Part shown: positions 50,980-60,335 of the stretch, piece after piece
Layout: each line of letters opens with the position of its first letter
Position numbering within the stretch: the stretch's first letter is position 1
Source of the DNA: Methylotenera_A sp046598525
GTDB taxonomy: Bacteria; Pseudomonadota; Gammaproteobacteria; Burkholderiales; Methylophilaceae
DNA: 64,000 bases
NCBI GenBank assembly: GCA_046598525.1
Contig: JBKJIJ010000013.1
Location: 1-64,000, forward strand
Direction: 5' to 3'
The notes under the pieces: model-generated
Seen by the model: the letters and a program-made list of their open reading frames with translations, nothing else
The model's database searches: none
Told to the model about the DNA's origin: nothing
Program-made: the position numbers and the translations under genes

Positions 50980-52716
50980 ATGACTACAAATACCGAAACT
51001 TTCATCCCTAGCAAAGATGCCTCTTTAGAGTCCTCAATCGCCACACTACAAGGCAAATTATTGGCGCTGAATATTCATACCGAAGAGAAATCTTGGCTGA
51101 ATGAGATTGAAGGCATTTGGTCGGTGCATGTGATTGATAGAGATTGTCCACGCTTGTTTACCAACGGCAAAGGCGCATCGCAATTGGCCGCGCGTGCCAG
51201 TGCTTTGGGCGAATATTTTGAGCGTTTAAGCACCAATTACTTTTGGACCCATTTTTATTTGGGCGAAAAAATCGCTAATCAAGATTTTGTGCATTATCCA
51301 AATGAGCAATGGATTCCGCTAAAGGGTGAAAAGTGGCCAAAAGAATTACTAACGCCAGAGCTGCAAAAGTTTTACAACCCAGAAGGCACCTGCCCTGCCA
51401 GCAATTTAATTGATTTAAATTCTGGCAATAAAGAACGTGGCATTTGCGCCATTCCCTACACCCGTTTGCGTGATGGTAAAAGCGTATTGTTTCCAGTCAA
51501 TTTAATCGGCAATTTATATGTAAGCAACGGCATGAGCGCCGGCAACACCATGATGGAAGCGCGTACGCAGGCATTGGCCGAAATTTTTGAGCGCGACATT
51601 AAATACAAAATCATTCGCGAAGGCATTTGCTTGCCAGATGTGCCTGAAAGCGTATTAAATCGCTTCCCACGCATTGCCGCTGGTATTAAAGGTTTGCGTG
51701 ATGCGGGTTATGGCATCTTGGTCAAAGACGCCTCACTTGGCGGCCAATATCCAGTGATGAACGTGACGCTATTGCACCCAGAAGATCAAGGTTGCTTTGC
51801 TAGCTTTGGCGCACATCCGCGCTTTGAAGTGGCATTAGAACGCGCGTTGACTGAGCTATTACAAGGCCGCGCGATGGATAGTTTGAAAGGCTTTGTGGCA
51901 CCGGGTTTTGATATGGAAGAAATCGCCGATTCACAAAACTTAGAAATTCACTTTGTGGATTCTAGCGGCGTGATTAGCTGGGATTTTTTACGTAGCACGC
52001 CAGATTACGAATTTGTTGATTGGAACTTTGGTACATCTACAGAAGAAGATTACAACTGGTGCGTCAATAGCATTCACAACAGCGGCCATGATATGTATAT
52101 CGCCGATTTCACCCATTTAGGCGTATACGCCTGCCGCATTTTTGTGCCCGGCATGAGTGAAATTTACCCAGTAGAAGAATTGCAATGGGAAAACAACACC
52201 GTAGGTAATTTGGTGCGCCCTTTTGCGTTGCGATTACCCGAATTAAGCCAAGAAGAATCGGCCGATTTATTAGAGACTTTGCTGGATTTAGAGTTAGCAG
52301 ACGAATTGCCAGTAACCACTTTAATTGGCCTATGCGCTGACCCAAATACCACATGGGTAGATTTACGTGCAGGCGAATTAAAGACGCTTGCCGCACTTGC
52401 TGCTGGCGATACCGATGAAGTGTTAGAAGGCTGTGCTTGGATTGCGCAGTTTGGCGAATTGCCAGAAAAGCGTGCCCGTGTTTACCGTTGCATTGACAAT
52501 ATCGTACAAATTAAAGAGATGACAGATTCAGAAGATACAGCTGCATTTGAAGCCAATCTGACTTTAATGTATGGCACAGAAACCTTGCAGCAAGCGCACA
52601 AATTGCTAAACCGTGAAGATCAGTATTTCGGTTTGGGAATACTAGGCGCGAATATGGAAGGCAGTACTATGCATCAACGTCTGCTTGAGGCTTATGGCAA
52701 AGTGTGGAAACGATAA
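50980..52716 (+). CDS. ycaO: YcaO-domain protein (E. coli YcaO type)
   Basis: A 578-residue protein close in length to E. coli YcaO (586). The ATP/Mg-binding YcaO core is in the first 380 residues (GKGASQLAARASALGEYFERLST, AGNTMMEARTQALAEIFERDIKYKII, RFEVALERALTELLQGR). The C-terminal part is a TPR-like helical domain. E. coli YcaO supports RimO-dependent methylthiolation of ribosomal protein S12; the wider family activates peptide backbones. No peptide precursor or modifying partner is adjacent. Confidence 0.92.
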   Translation: MTTNTETFIPSKDASLESSIATLQGKLLALNIHTEEKSWLNEIEGIWSVHVIDRDCPRLFTNGKGASQLAARASALGEYFERLSTNYFWTHFYLGEKIANQDFVHYPNEQWIPLKGEKWPKELLTPELQKFYNPEGTCPASNLIDLNSGNKERGICAIPYTRLRDGKSVLFPVNLIGNLYVSNGMSAGNTMMEARTQALAEIFERDIKYKIIREGICLPDVPESVLNRFPRIAAGIKGLRDAGYGILVKDASLGGQYPVMNVTLLHPEDQGCFASFGAHPRFEVALERALTELLQGRAMDSLKGFVAPGFDMEEIADSQNLEIHFVDSSGVISWDFLRSTPDYEFVDWNFGTSTEEDYNWCVNSIHNSGHDMYIADFTHLGVYACRIFVPGMSEIYPVEELQWENNTVGNLVRPFALRLPELSQEESADLLETLLDLELADELPVTTLIGLCADPNTTWVDLRAGELKTLAALAAGDTDEVLEGCAWIAQFGELPEKRARVYRCIDNIVQIKEMTDSEDTAAFEANLTLMYGTETLQQAHKLLNREDQYFGLGILGANMEGSTMHQRLLEAYGKVWKR

Positions 52717-52840
52717 GCACTCTTCTACGTCATTTCGTCGCAAAGCCTGCCCCGTGCAACGACACTGGGACGGAATCCAGACCACTTAAATACTAGCCTC
52801 ATATCAAGTAATAACCATTGGTGAACGCCATCTTGACTGG

Positions 52841-52950
52841 ATACCAGCCTTCGCTGGTATGACGTGGATTTTGTAGGGTGGGTTCTTGAACCCACGCGTA
52901 AGGCACTTTATTGACTTCTACCGCGTGGGTAAACGAGTTACCCACCCTAC
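52841..52950. repeat. Interspersed palindromic repeats between ycaO and glnE
   Basis: First, ATACCAGC-CTTC-GCTGGTAT (52841-52860). Second, a nested inverted repeat with outer arms gtagggtgggt (52873-52883) and acccaccctac (52940-52950), inner arms cccacgcg (52891-52898) and cgcgtggg (52922-52929). The two genes converge here, so these can act as transcription stops. The rest of the gap (52717-52960) has no gene. Confidence 0.8.
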
Positions 52951-52960
52951 TTGGTTATGG

Positions 52961-55711
52961 CTAATTGATTGAAGCAAAAACCTGTTTACATAAACTTGTT
53001 ACTGCTTCAATGTGCGTGGCAACTAAGCTAGTATCAACCCTAGTATGCGTTACACCTTGCAATTTAAGCGCATGTTGCATTTTGCGATATTCTCTATAAG
53101 CAATCACCACTTTTTCTGCTGCTTCATTTTCAATAACATGGAGTGATGCCAGCCGTTTTAAAAGCGCAATATTGCCAATATTTTCAGTTAAATCTGGGTA
53201 TTTATTGGCATGACTTAGCACTAAAAATTGCACCAAAAATTCCACATCAATAATACCGCCAGCATCGTGCTTAATATCAAATTGACCCGCATGTGGCTTG
53301 TGGCTGGCGCGCATTTTTTCGCGCATTTCTATTACGGATTTTTGCAACGCTTCTATATCGCGTTGCTGGCTTAATACTTCAATGCGCACTTGCTCAAACG
53401 CCTTGCCTATATCGGCATCGCCTGCAATGAGTCGCGCGCGGGTTAAGGCTTGGTGCTCCCACACCCATGCTTTGGTCAATTGGTACTCTTTAAACGCCGC
53501 AATACTGCTCACCAGTAAGCCGCTATTGCCATCTGGGCGCAGCTGTAAATCGGTTTCGTACAGTAAGCCTGCATTGGTTAGGCTGTTAAACCAGTTATTA
53601 ATGCGTTGCGCAAAACGCGCATATATTTCGCTAGCTTCTGATGAGTCGTCAGAATAAAGAAAGATAATATCTAAATCCGACATATAGCCTAACTCTTGAC
53701 TACCCAGCTTACCATAACCAATCACAGCGAATTTTGGCGTTGCGATATGTTTAAATTTTAGGCTGTCCCAAATGGTTTGTAGGCTAACTTGCAGAATCAC
53801 ATCGGCTAAATTACTCAAATAATCGGATAAGATTTCTAACGGCAATGCGCCTGCCACATCTTGCGCGGCAAATTTTAAAATGGTGGCGTGCTTAAAATGG
53901 CGCATGGCATCCATTTGCGCTTCGGTATCATTCTGCAAATGCTGCATTTTTTCGACTAATTCTGCTTTTAGTGCAGCAAAATCTGGTTCTTCGTATAGCG
54001 TACGCGAATCTAATAGCTCATCCAACAAAATAGGATGTGCCGATAAATATTGCGCTAACCAAGGGCTGGCAGCGCATAGCTTAATCACCAAATTTAATGC
54101 CTGAGGATATTCTGCCAACAAAGCCAAATAACTGGCGCGGCGGCAGATATTTTCTAGCAAGCTTATCGTACGAAGTAAGGCAATATCGCTATTATCTTCT
54201 TGCGCTGCAATCTCAATTACCAAAGGCATTAAGCGGTCAAATCGTTGGCGGCTGCTTTCTGGCAATTGCTGATAACGGCTACTGGTACGCAGCATTTTTA
54301 AGCGCTGCAAAGCTTCATTGGCATCTGTGTAACCCGCATCTGATAATGCTTGCAAGGCATCAGTGGGCTCAAGCGTTTGTTGCCATAGCGCTTGACAGGT
54401 CGATGCTGATTCATCCTCAGCTTGGTTTGAATTTGTACTAGGCGCTTCAGCATTAAAAGTGGCATCAAAATGTTGCTGCACAATTTTTCTGTGCTCATTC
54501 AATTGCGCTAAAAAGCTTTCCCAATCGGCAAACTGCATGGCTTTGGCGATACGCGCGCGCGCCACATCATTTTTGGGTAAATCCTGCGTTTGTTGGTCAT
54601 CCACATACATTAAGCGGTGTTCTAAATTTCTTAAAAACATATAGGCGGCCGTTAATTCACTTACCGTATTTTCTGGCAACAAGCCTTTGTTTTGCAAAAG
54701 CTTTAATACTTGTAAAGTAGGTTTTATTTGTAAGCTGGTATCGGTTCCGCCGCGGATCAACTGAAAAACCTGCGCAATAAATTCAATCTCACGAATACCG
54801 CCGCGACCCAATTTAATATTATCTTGTAGGCCTTTTTGCAGCACATCGCGCTGAATTTGTGTTTTTAAATCGCGTAAGCTGGTTAATGCATTGAAATCTA
54901 AATATTTTCTGAATACAAACGGCTTTAATAACTTGGTCAGTTTGTCTTCTGGCCCTGCCACCACGCGGCCTTTTATCCAGGCATAACGCTCCCATTCGCG
55001 GCCGTTATTTTGATAGTATTCTTCCAGCGCATCGCAATTGGGCACCAAAACACCCTCAGAGCCAAACGGCCGCAAGCGCATATCCACCCTGAATACAAAG
55101 CCATCTTCCGTTACGTCATCTAGCGCTGATATTACTTTTTTACCCAGCTTATTAAAAAAGTCTTGGTTGCTGATGACATTGGACGCATTTGAAGTTTCGC
55201 CCACTGCTTCAAAGCTAAAAATCAAATCCACATCCGATGAAACATTAAGTTCAACCCCACCTAACTTGCCCATGCCTACCACAATCATCTGCTGTGGCAA
55301 ACCAGCATCGCTGTAAGGCTTACCATATATGTCTTCTAGCCAATTTGAGTGAAAATTTACAGCGGTTTGAATAGTGATTTCGGCCAGCTCAGAAGTGGTT
55401 TGTATCACTTCATTCAAATCGCACAGCTGATTCAAATCACGATAAATAATTCTGAGCAAAACGCGTTGTCGCAGCTGCCTTAAGGCTTTTTTAAGTGACA
55501 ATTCATCGCTTATTTTTGCGTCATTTAAAAATTGCCGCATATTTTCAAGCGTATAAGTTTGTGCATGATTTTGTAGCAAATCTTCAAGTAGATAGGCATC
55601 TTTTGCCAGCAAACGACTTGCGTACAAACTACAATTGACAAGGTGTTGCAATCCGGCCTCAAAACGAGTTGGCGCTTGGGTTTGCGATAAATATTTATCC
55701 AGTGTTAGCAT
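52961..55711 (-). CDS. glnE: Bifunctional glutamine synthetase adenylyltransferase/deadenylase
   Basis: A 916-residue enzyme controlling glutamine synthetase in response to PII. It has two nucleotidyltransferase domains: the N-terminal deadenylase with VVGMGKLGGVELNVSSDVDLIFSF and the C-terminal adenylylase with VIGYGKLGSQELGYMSDLDIIFLY, each with the metal-binding D-x-D. Further motifs: RLRPFGSEGVLV and LQLRPDGNSGLLVSS. Start 55711 (MLTLDKYLSQ) is chosen for homology; upstream in-frame starts exist without clear sites. Confidence 0.96.
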   Translation of the reverse strand: MLTLDKYLSQTQAPTRFEAGLQHLVNCSLYASRLLAKDAYLLEDLLQNHAQTYTLENMRQFLNDAKISDELSLKKALRQLRQRVLLRIIYRDLNQLCDLNEVIQTTSELAEITIQTAVNFHSNWLEDIYGKPYSDAGLPQQMIVVGMGKLGGVELNVSSDVDLIFSFEAVGETSNASNVISNQDFFNKLGKKVISALDDVTEDGFVFRVDMRLRPFGSEGVLVPNCDALEEYYQNNGREWERYAWIKGRVVAGPEDKLTKLLKPFVFRKYLDFNALTSLRDLKTQIQRDVLQKGLQDNIKLGRGGIREIEFIAQVFQLIRGGTDTSLQIKPTLQVLKLLQNKGLLPENTVSELTAAYMFLRNLEHRLMYVDDQQTQDLPKNDVARARIAKAMQFADWESFLAQLNEHRKIVQQHFDATFNAEAPSTNSNQAEDESASTCQALWQQTLEPTDALQALSDAGYTDANEALQRLKMLRTSSRYQQLPESSRQRFDRLMPLVIEIAAQEDNSDIALLRTISLLENICRRASYLALLAEYPQALNLVIKLCAASPWLAQYLSAHPILLDELLDSRTLYEEPDFAALKAELVEKMQHLQNDTEAQMDAMRHFKHATILKFAAQDVAGALPLEILSDYLSNLADVILQVSLQTIWDSLKFKHIATPKFAVIGYGKLGSQELGYMSDLDIIFLYSDDSSEASEIYARFAQRINNWFNSLTNAGLLYETDLQLRPDGNSGLLVSSIAAFKEYQLTKAWVWEHQALTRARLIAGDADIGKAFEQVRIEVLSQQRDIEALQKSVIEMREKMRASHKPHAGQFDIKHDAGGIIDVEFLVQFLVLSHANKYPDLTENIGNIALLKRLASLHVIENEAAEKVVIAYREYRKMQHALKLQGVTHTRVDTSLVATHIEAVTSLCKQVFASIN

Positions 55712-55822
55712 GTTATTTTTAAGGTAATATGACGTTTGAACATTTGTGTTACATCTTACCTTAATCATTATTATAAAAATTATTATGTCATTTATAAATG
55801 ACAAATTTGGGAGTTGAGTTGC

Positions 55823-57811
55823 ATGGCTATTGAATCTGTTTTAACCGAAAACCGCGTATTTCATCCAAGTGAGGCATTCATTGCGCAAGCCAATGTATCT
55901 GGCTTAGCCGCTTACAATGCGCTTTGTGCCGAAGCCGAAGCGGATTATGAAGGGTTTTGGGCGAAATTAGCGCGTGAGTTATTGGTTTGGAATAAGCCAT
56001 TCACCAAGACGCTCAACGAATCAGAAGCGCCTTTCTACAAGTGGTTTGAAGATGGCGAGTTGAACGTTTCAGTTAACTGTTTGGATAAACATTTAGCCAC
56101 CATCCCCAATAAAACCGCGATTATTTTTGAAGCGGATAGCGGCGACACCAAAACAGTCACTTACAAAGAGTTGTATCACCAAGTTTGCCAATTTGCTAAC
56201 GGTTTAAAAACCTTAAATTTACCCCTCGGCTCACGCGTCATCATCTATTTACCAATGGGCATTGAAGCAATTGTCGCCATGCAAGCCTGCGCGCGCTTAG
56301 GCTTAACGCATTCTGTGGTATTTGGTGGCTTTTCGGCGAAAAGCTTGAATGAGCGCATGATTGATGCGGGCGCAGTGGTTGTCATTACCTCCGATGGTCA
56401 ATATCGCGGCGGCAAAACCTTGCCTTTAAAAGCGGCGGTTGACGAAGGTATTGCCCAAGCAAAAAGCGAGCATGGCTGGGATGGCATTCAAAAAGTGGTT
56501 GTGCTGAAAAAAACAGGCCAAGATGTGGCCTGGAACACCAGAGACATTTGGTGGACAGACTTAATTGCAGGTGAGGCGGATACTTGCGAACCTGTAATGG
56601 TGAATGCAGAACATCCGCTATTTTTGCTCTACACTTCAGGCTCAACAGGCAAACCAAAAGGCGTGCAACATAGCTCAGCCGGTTATTTATTGCATGCCAT
56701 GAACACCATGCGCTGGACCTTTGATGTAAAAGCCGATGACGTGTATTGGTGTACGGCTGATGTGGGCTGGATTACTGGCCACAGCTACGTGACGTATGGC
56801 CCATTGGCGATGGGTGCAACGCAAGTGGTGTTTGAGGGCATTCCTACCTACCCTAATGCTGGGCGTTTTTGGCAAATGGTAGAAAAGCATAAAGTAAGCA
56901 TTTTTTACACAGCACCTACTGCCATCCGCTCACTCATTAAATCTAGCGAAACCGATGCAAGCACGCATCCTAAACAATACGATTTAAGTAGCTTGCGTTT
57001 ATTGGGCACAGTGGGCGAACCGATTAATCCAGAAGCATGGATGTGGTATTTTGAACAAGTTGGAGGCAGCCGCTGCCCTATTGCTGACACCTTCTGGCAA
57101 ACAGAAACAGGCGGCCATGTGATTACGCCGCTACCTGGCGTACATTCACTCACGCCAGGTTCTTGCACCATGCCGTTCCCGGGCATTGCGATTGATGTAG
57201 TCGATGAAACTGGCAAAGATTTGCCTTGGGGCACTGGCGGCTTATTGGTGATAAAAAAACCATGGCCATCCATGATACGCAATATTTACAACGACCCTGA
57301 ACGCTTTAAAACCAGCTACTATCCATTAGATTTAGGTGGCAAATTGTATCTTGCAGGCGATGGCGCCGTGCGCGATGCGACAACAGGCAACTTTACGATT
57401 ATGGGCCGCATTGACGACGTATTAAACGTATCTGGTCATCGCTTGGGCACCATGGAAATTGAATCAGCGCTAGTTTCAAATCACTTAGTGGCCGAAGCCG
57501 CCGTAGTCGGCAAACCGCACGATATTAAGGGCGAATCAATCGTGGCCTACGTGGTGCTAAAAGGCGCCAGACCTACTGGTGACGAAGCCAAAAAAATCGT
57601 CGAAAACTTACGCAGCTGGGTAGGTAAAGAAATCGGCCCAATTGCTAAACCAGATGAAATAAGATTCGGCGACAACCTACCAAAAACCCGCAGCGGCAAA
57701 ATTATGCGTAGACTTTTACGCAGCTTGGCAAAAGGTGAAGAGATTACTTCGGATATTTCAACCTTGGATAATCCAGCGATATTGGAGCAGTTGAAAGAGG
57801 TCATTGTATAA
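55823..57811 (+). CDS. acs: Acetyl-CoA synthetase
   Basis: A 662-residue AMP-forming ligase making acetyl-CoA from acetate. ATP loop LLYTSGSTGKPKGVQHSSAG, A5 motif WQTETGGHVITPL, A8 hinge MGRIDDVLNVSGHRLGT, and the catalytic, acetylatable Lys in LPKTRSGKIMRRLLR near the end. ATG 55823 (MAIESVLTENRVF) with gggag nine bases upstream is preferred to an in-frame TTG at 55814. Propionyl-CoA synthetase is the main alternative; the length and WQTETG motif favour Acs. Confidence 0.94.
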   Translation: MAIESVLTENRVFHPSEAFIAQANVSGLAAYNALCAEAEADYEGFWAKLARELLVWNKPFTKTLNESEAPFYKWFEDGELNVSVNCLDKHLATIPNKTAIIFEADSGDTKTVTYKELYHQVCQFANGLKTLNLPLGSRVIIYLPMGIEAIVAMQACARLGLTHSVVFGGFSAKSLNERMIDAGAVVVITSDGQYRGGKTLPLKAAVDEGIAQAKSEHGWDGIQKVVVLKKTGQDVAWNTRDIWWTDLIAGEADTCEPVMVNAEHPLFLLYTSGSTGKPKGVQHSSAGYLLHAMNTMRWTFDVKADDVYWCTADVGWITGHSYVTYGPLAMGATQVVFEGIPTYPNAGRFWQMVEKHKVSIFYTAPTAIRSLIKSSETDASTHPKQYDLSSLRLLGTVGEPINPEAWMWYFEQVGGSRCPIADTFWQTETGGHVITPLPGVHSLTPGSCTMPFPGIAIDVVDETGKDLPWGTGGLLVIKKPWPSMIRNIYNDPERFKTSYYPLDLGGKLYLAGDGAVRDATTGNFTIMGRIDDVLNVSGHRLGTMEIESALVSNHLVAEAAVVGKPHDIKGESIVAYVVLKGARPTGDEAKKIVENLRSWVGKEIGPIAKPDEIRFGDNLPKTRSGKIMRRLLRSLAKGEEITSDISTLDNPAILEQLKEVIV

Positions 57812-57897
57812 ATATCGACCATTACCAGATGCGATTATTCGTGCATTAAATTTACGCGTGAAATATAATTTCCTTTCAGTGTATTTTAAGCATAAAA

Positions 57898-58746
57898 ATG
57901 ACAACAAAAAATTTAGTTAGAAAAATCAATCATAATTTAAACCAAGTAACTGATGCAGGATTTGTTAGAATAATTGAAAAAAGTGAAGAAATACCCAAAA
58001 TTATTCATCAAACTTACTTTACTAATCAATTCTCACCAGAGATAAAAGCAAATATAAAGAAATTAAAAGATGAAAATCCTGATTGGGAGTATCGATTTTA
58101 TGACGATAGCGATATTCAAACATTTATAAAGAGTAATTTCCCTGAAATTATTGAAATATACAATAAAATCAATCCAAAATATGGAGCAGCTAGAGCTGAT
58201 TTATTTAGATACTTAGTAATGTATAAAGATGGTGGTGTTTACTTGGATATAAAAAGTAGCTTATCAAAACCTTTAAACGAAATAATAAAACCAAATGATC
58301 AGTATATTTTAGCGTATTGGTTATACAGCGAAAATCCTGGTAGTAGGCATACATTCATCCCTGATTCAAATGGCGAATTCCAACAATGGCATATAATTTG
58401 TTCTAGAGGCCATCCTTTTTTAGAAGCCGTCATTCAAACAGTTTGTAGAAACATACAAACCTATAACGTGTGGTCACATGAAGTTGGGATGATGGGAGTA
58501 CTTAAATTAACTGGTCCGATAGCTTATTCGAACTCTATTTTACCAATACTTCATTTGCACAAGCACAAAATTGGGTTTGATGTAGACTTTGGACTTACAT
58601 ACAGCATTTTTAACAACGACCATAATAATCATCAACGTCTTTTTAAGACTCATTATAAAAAGTTAGATGAGCCTATTTTGGTGCAATCAATGCTAATAAA
58701 ATTTATATATCCTGTATTTGTAAAGTTAAAAAAATGGAAAGAATAG
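57898..58746 (+). CDS. OCH1-like glycosyltransferase with sugar-binding DXD-type region
   Basis: A 282-residue enzyme with the start IPKIIHQTYFT and core ARADLFRYLVMYKDGGVYLDIKSSLSKPL, matching the GT32/OCH1-like sugar-transfer family that builds surface glycans. The usual D-x-D is D-I-K here, a variant seen in part of the family. Codon usage is strongly AT-rich compared with acs upstream, which suggests horizontal origin. The donor and acceptor sugars are unknown. Confidence 0.85.
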   Translation: MTTKNLVRKINHNLNQVTDAGFVRIIEKSEEIPKIIHQTYFTNQFSPEIKANIKKLKDENPDWEYRFYDDSDIQTFIKSNFPEIIEIYNKINPKYGAARADLFRYLVMYKDGGVYLDIKSSLSKPLNEIIKPNDQYILAYWLYSENPGSRHTFIPDSNGEFQQWHIICSRGHPFLEAVIQTVCRNIQTYNVWSHEVGMMGVLKLTGPIAYSNSILPILHLHKHKIGFDVDFGLTYSIFNNDHNNHQRLFKTHYKKLDEPILVQSMLIKFIYPVFVKLKKWKE

Positions 58747-59257
58747 TTTAATTACATTCTACAAGTTACTAGTCCAGTAAATTTTATTGGATGACTTTTA
58801 AATCTGTTTAACTTGCTTCAACATTTACAACACACATTTAAAAAAACGCTTTTGCACTTTCACAACATCCCAGCACTGGCAGCTAGTAAACATCAATGGA
58901 AAATCTATTTTGATAGTTAAACTATGAGCTTCAGATGAGTATTGGTATTGAAACGGCTCAACATTTAATATTCTATTGAGTGAAATATTAAGGTTAACAT
59001 TACATTTAAGTAATTTCATCTAACCGCACATTTTTCACTTTCAAACATTTAGCTAAATTGATTAAAACAGGCGTTTTGAGTAAGATTAAAAAGTATTAAC
59101 AAAAAATTTACTTTTATAAACTACTTCGAATTTTAGTCAAAATAATTATTAATGTTTTTATGTGTTTTTTATTAATTAACATTGATGAATCTACATTTAA
59201 AAGAAGTATGTAATGTTCTATGTTTTAATAGACCTAATTATTAATATTTAAAAAAAC
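58747..59257. other. AT-rich intergenic region, no convincing gene
   Basis: About 510 bp of very AT-rich sequence between the glycosyltransferase and the acyltransferase. One 64-residue minus-strand frame (58825-59019) exists but has no family resemblance. I see no tRNA, repeat array or clear terminator. A small RNA or remnant gene is possible. Confidence 0.4.
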
Positions 59258-60247
59258 ATGACAGATAGATTTCAAGTATTAGATGGTTGGCGCGGTATCA
59301 GTATCATTTTTGTTTTGCTTGGTCACTGGTTCCCGTTAGGGCCAAAGTCTTGGCAAATGAATGCCGCCGTAGCTGCCACCGGAATGGTGCTGTTCTTTAT
59401 TTTATCTGGATTCTTGATCACCAGCATCTTATTAAAAGATCAACGTATTGGTCGTTTTTTAACACGTCGTTTTTTAAGAATCGTCCCACTGGCTTGGCTT
59501 GTTATGGCAATCACTTTTTTAATTACCACACCTGCAGCCAATGTTTATTTGCCTCATTTTCTGTTTTATGCCAACTGGCCACCTAGGTGGTTAACCGACA
59601 CAACTGCCCATTTTTGGAGTTTGTGTATAGAAATGCAATTTTATATATTAATTGCAATTTTGGTTGTAACTCTTAAAAAACGAGCGTTTGTCGTCTTGCC
59701 AATACTTTGTGTGGCAGTGACCATTTTTAGATACTTAAATGATCCACCAGTTAATATTAATACTTACTATCGAATAGACGAAATTTTGGCTGGTTGTACC
59801 TTAGCGTTAATATATCATCATCACAATGATGCTTTAAAGCGCTATATAGGCAGATTAAATCCTATCTATCTATTTCCGTTGTTATTACTAACAGCGCACC
59901 CAGATGGCGGCTTGGTAACTTATTTAAAACCTTATATAGCATTACTTGTTATTGGATCCAGCCTATTTGGTGCGCAATCAACTTGGTATCAACCTTGGCT
60001 TAAAGGACGCATATTGTTTTATATTGCCAGCGTTTCATATGCGGTTTATATAATTCATGTCGGCTTACAACACACTTGGCTGGGTGAAGGCGAAACTTTA
60101 GAAAAATACCTAAAAAGACCTTTATTATTAGCTATTACATTTGCTTTGGCGCATTTATCAACTTTTTATTATGAGAAGTATTGGATTAATTTAGGTAAAA
60201 AGCTAACTGAGCAGCCCGCTAAATTAGTCAAAGTTAAAGCTAGTTAG
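59258..60247 (+). CDS. Acyltransferase 3 (OafA-like) membrane protein
   Basis: A 329-residue inner-membrane acyltransferase with about ten helices. The family N-terminus FQVLDGWRGISIIFVLLGHW contains the essential His, followed by GMVLFFILSGFLITSILL and the Arg-rich RFLTRRFLRIVPLAW. Members acetylate O-antigen, capsule or exopolysaccharide sugars. It lies near a glycosyltransferase, so a shared surface-glycan role is plausible. Confidence 0.9.
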   Translation: MTDRFQVLDGWRGISIIFVLLGHWFPLGPKSWQMNAAVAATGMVLFFILSGFLITSILLKDQRIGRFLTRRFLRIVPLAWLVMAITFLITTPAANVYLPHFLFYANWPPRWLTDTTAHFWSLCIEMQFYILIAILVVTLKKRAFVVLPILCVAVTIFRYLNDPPVNINTYYRIDEILAGCTLALIYHHHNDALKRYIGRLNPIYLFPLLLLTAHPDGGLVTYLKPYIALLVIGSSLFGAQSTWYQPWLKGRILFYIASVSYAVYIIHVGLQHTWLGEGETLEKYLKRPLLLAITFALAHLSTFYYEKYWINLGKKLTEQPAKLVKVKAS

Positions 60248-60335
60248 ATTTTAAATCCAGATGAAATCAATCCTCAATCGCATTAGTAGCTGAGCTAATG
60301 TAAAATACTGTTTTTACTTTTACTAAGCTTAGAGT

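Noticed and set aside
54097..54441. 114-residue frame opposite glnE
   Set aside because: Antisense shadow of the GlnE coding sequence.
58825..59019. 64-residue minus-strand open frame
   Set aside because: It lies in very AT-rich sequence, shows no family resemblance, and lacks a convincing ribosome site.
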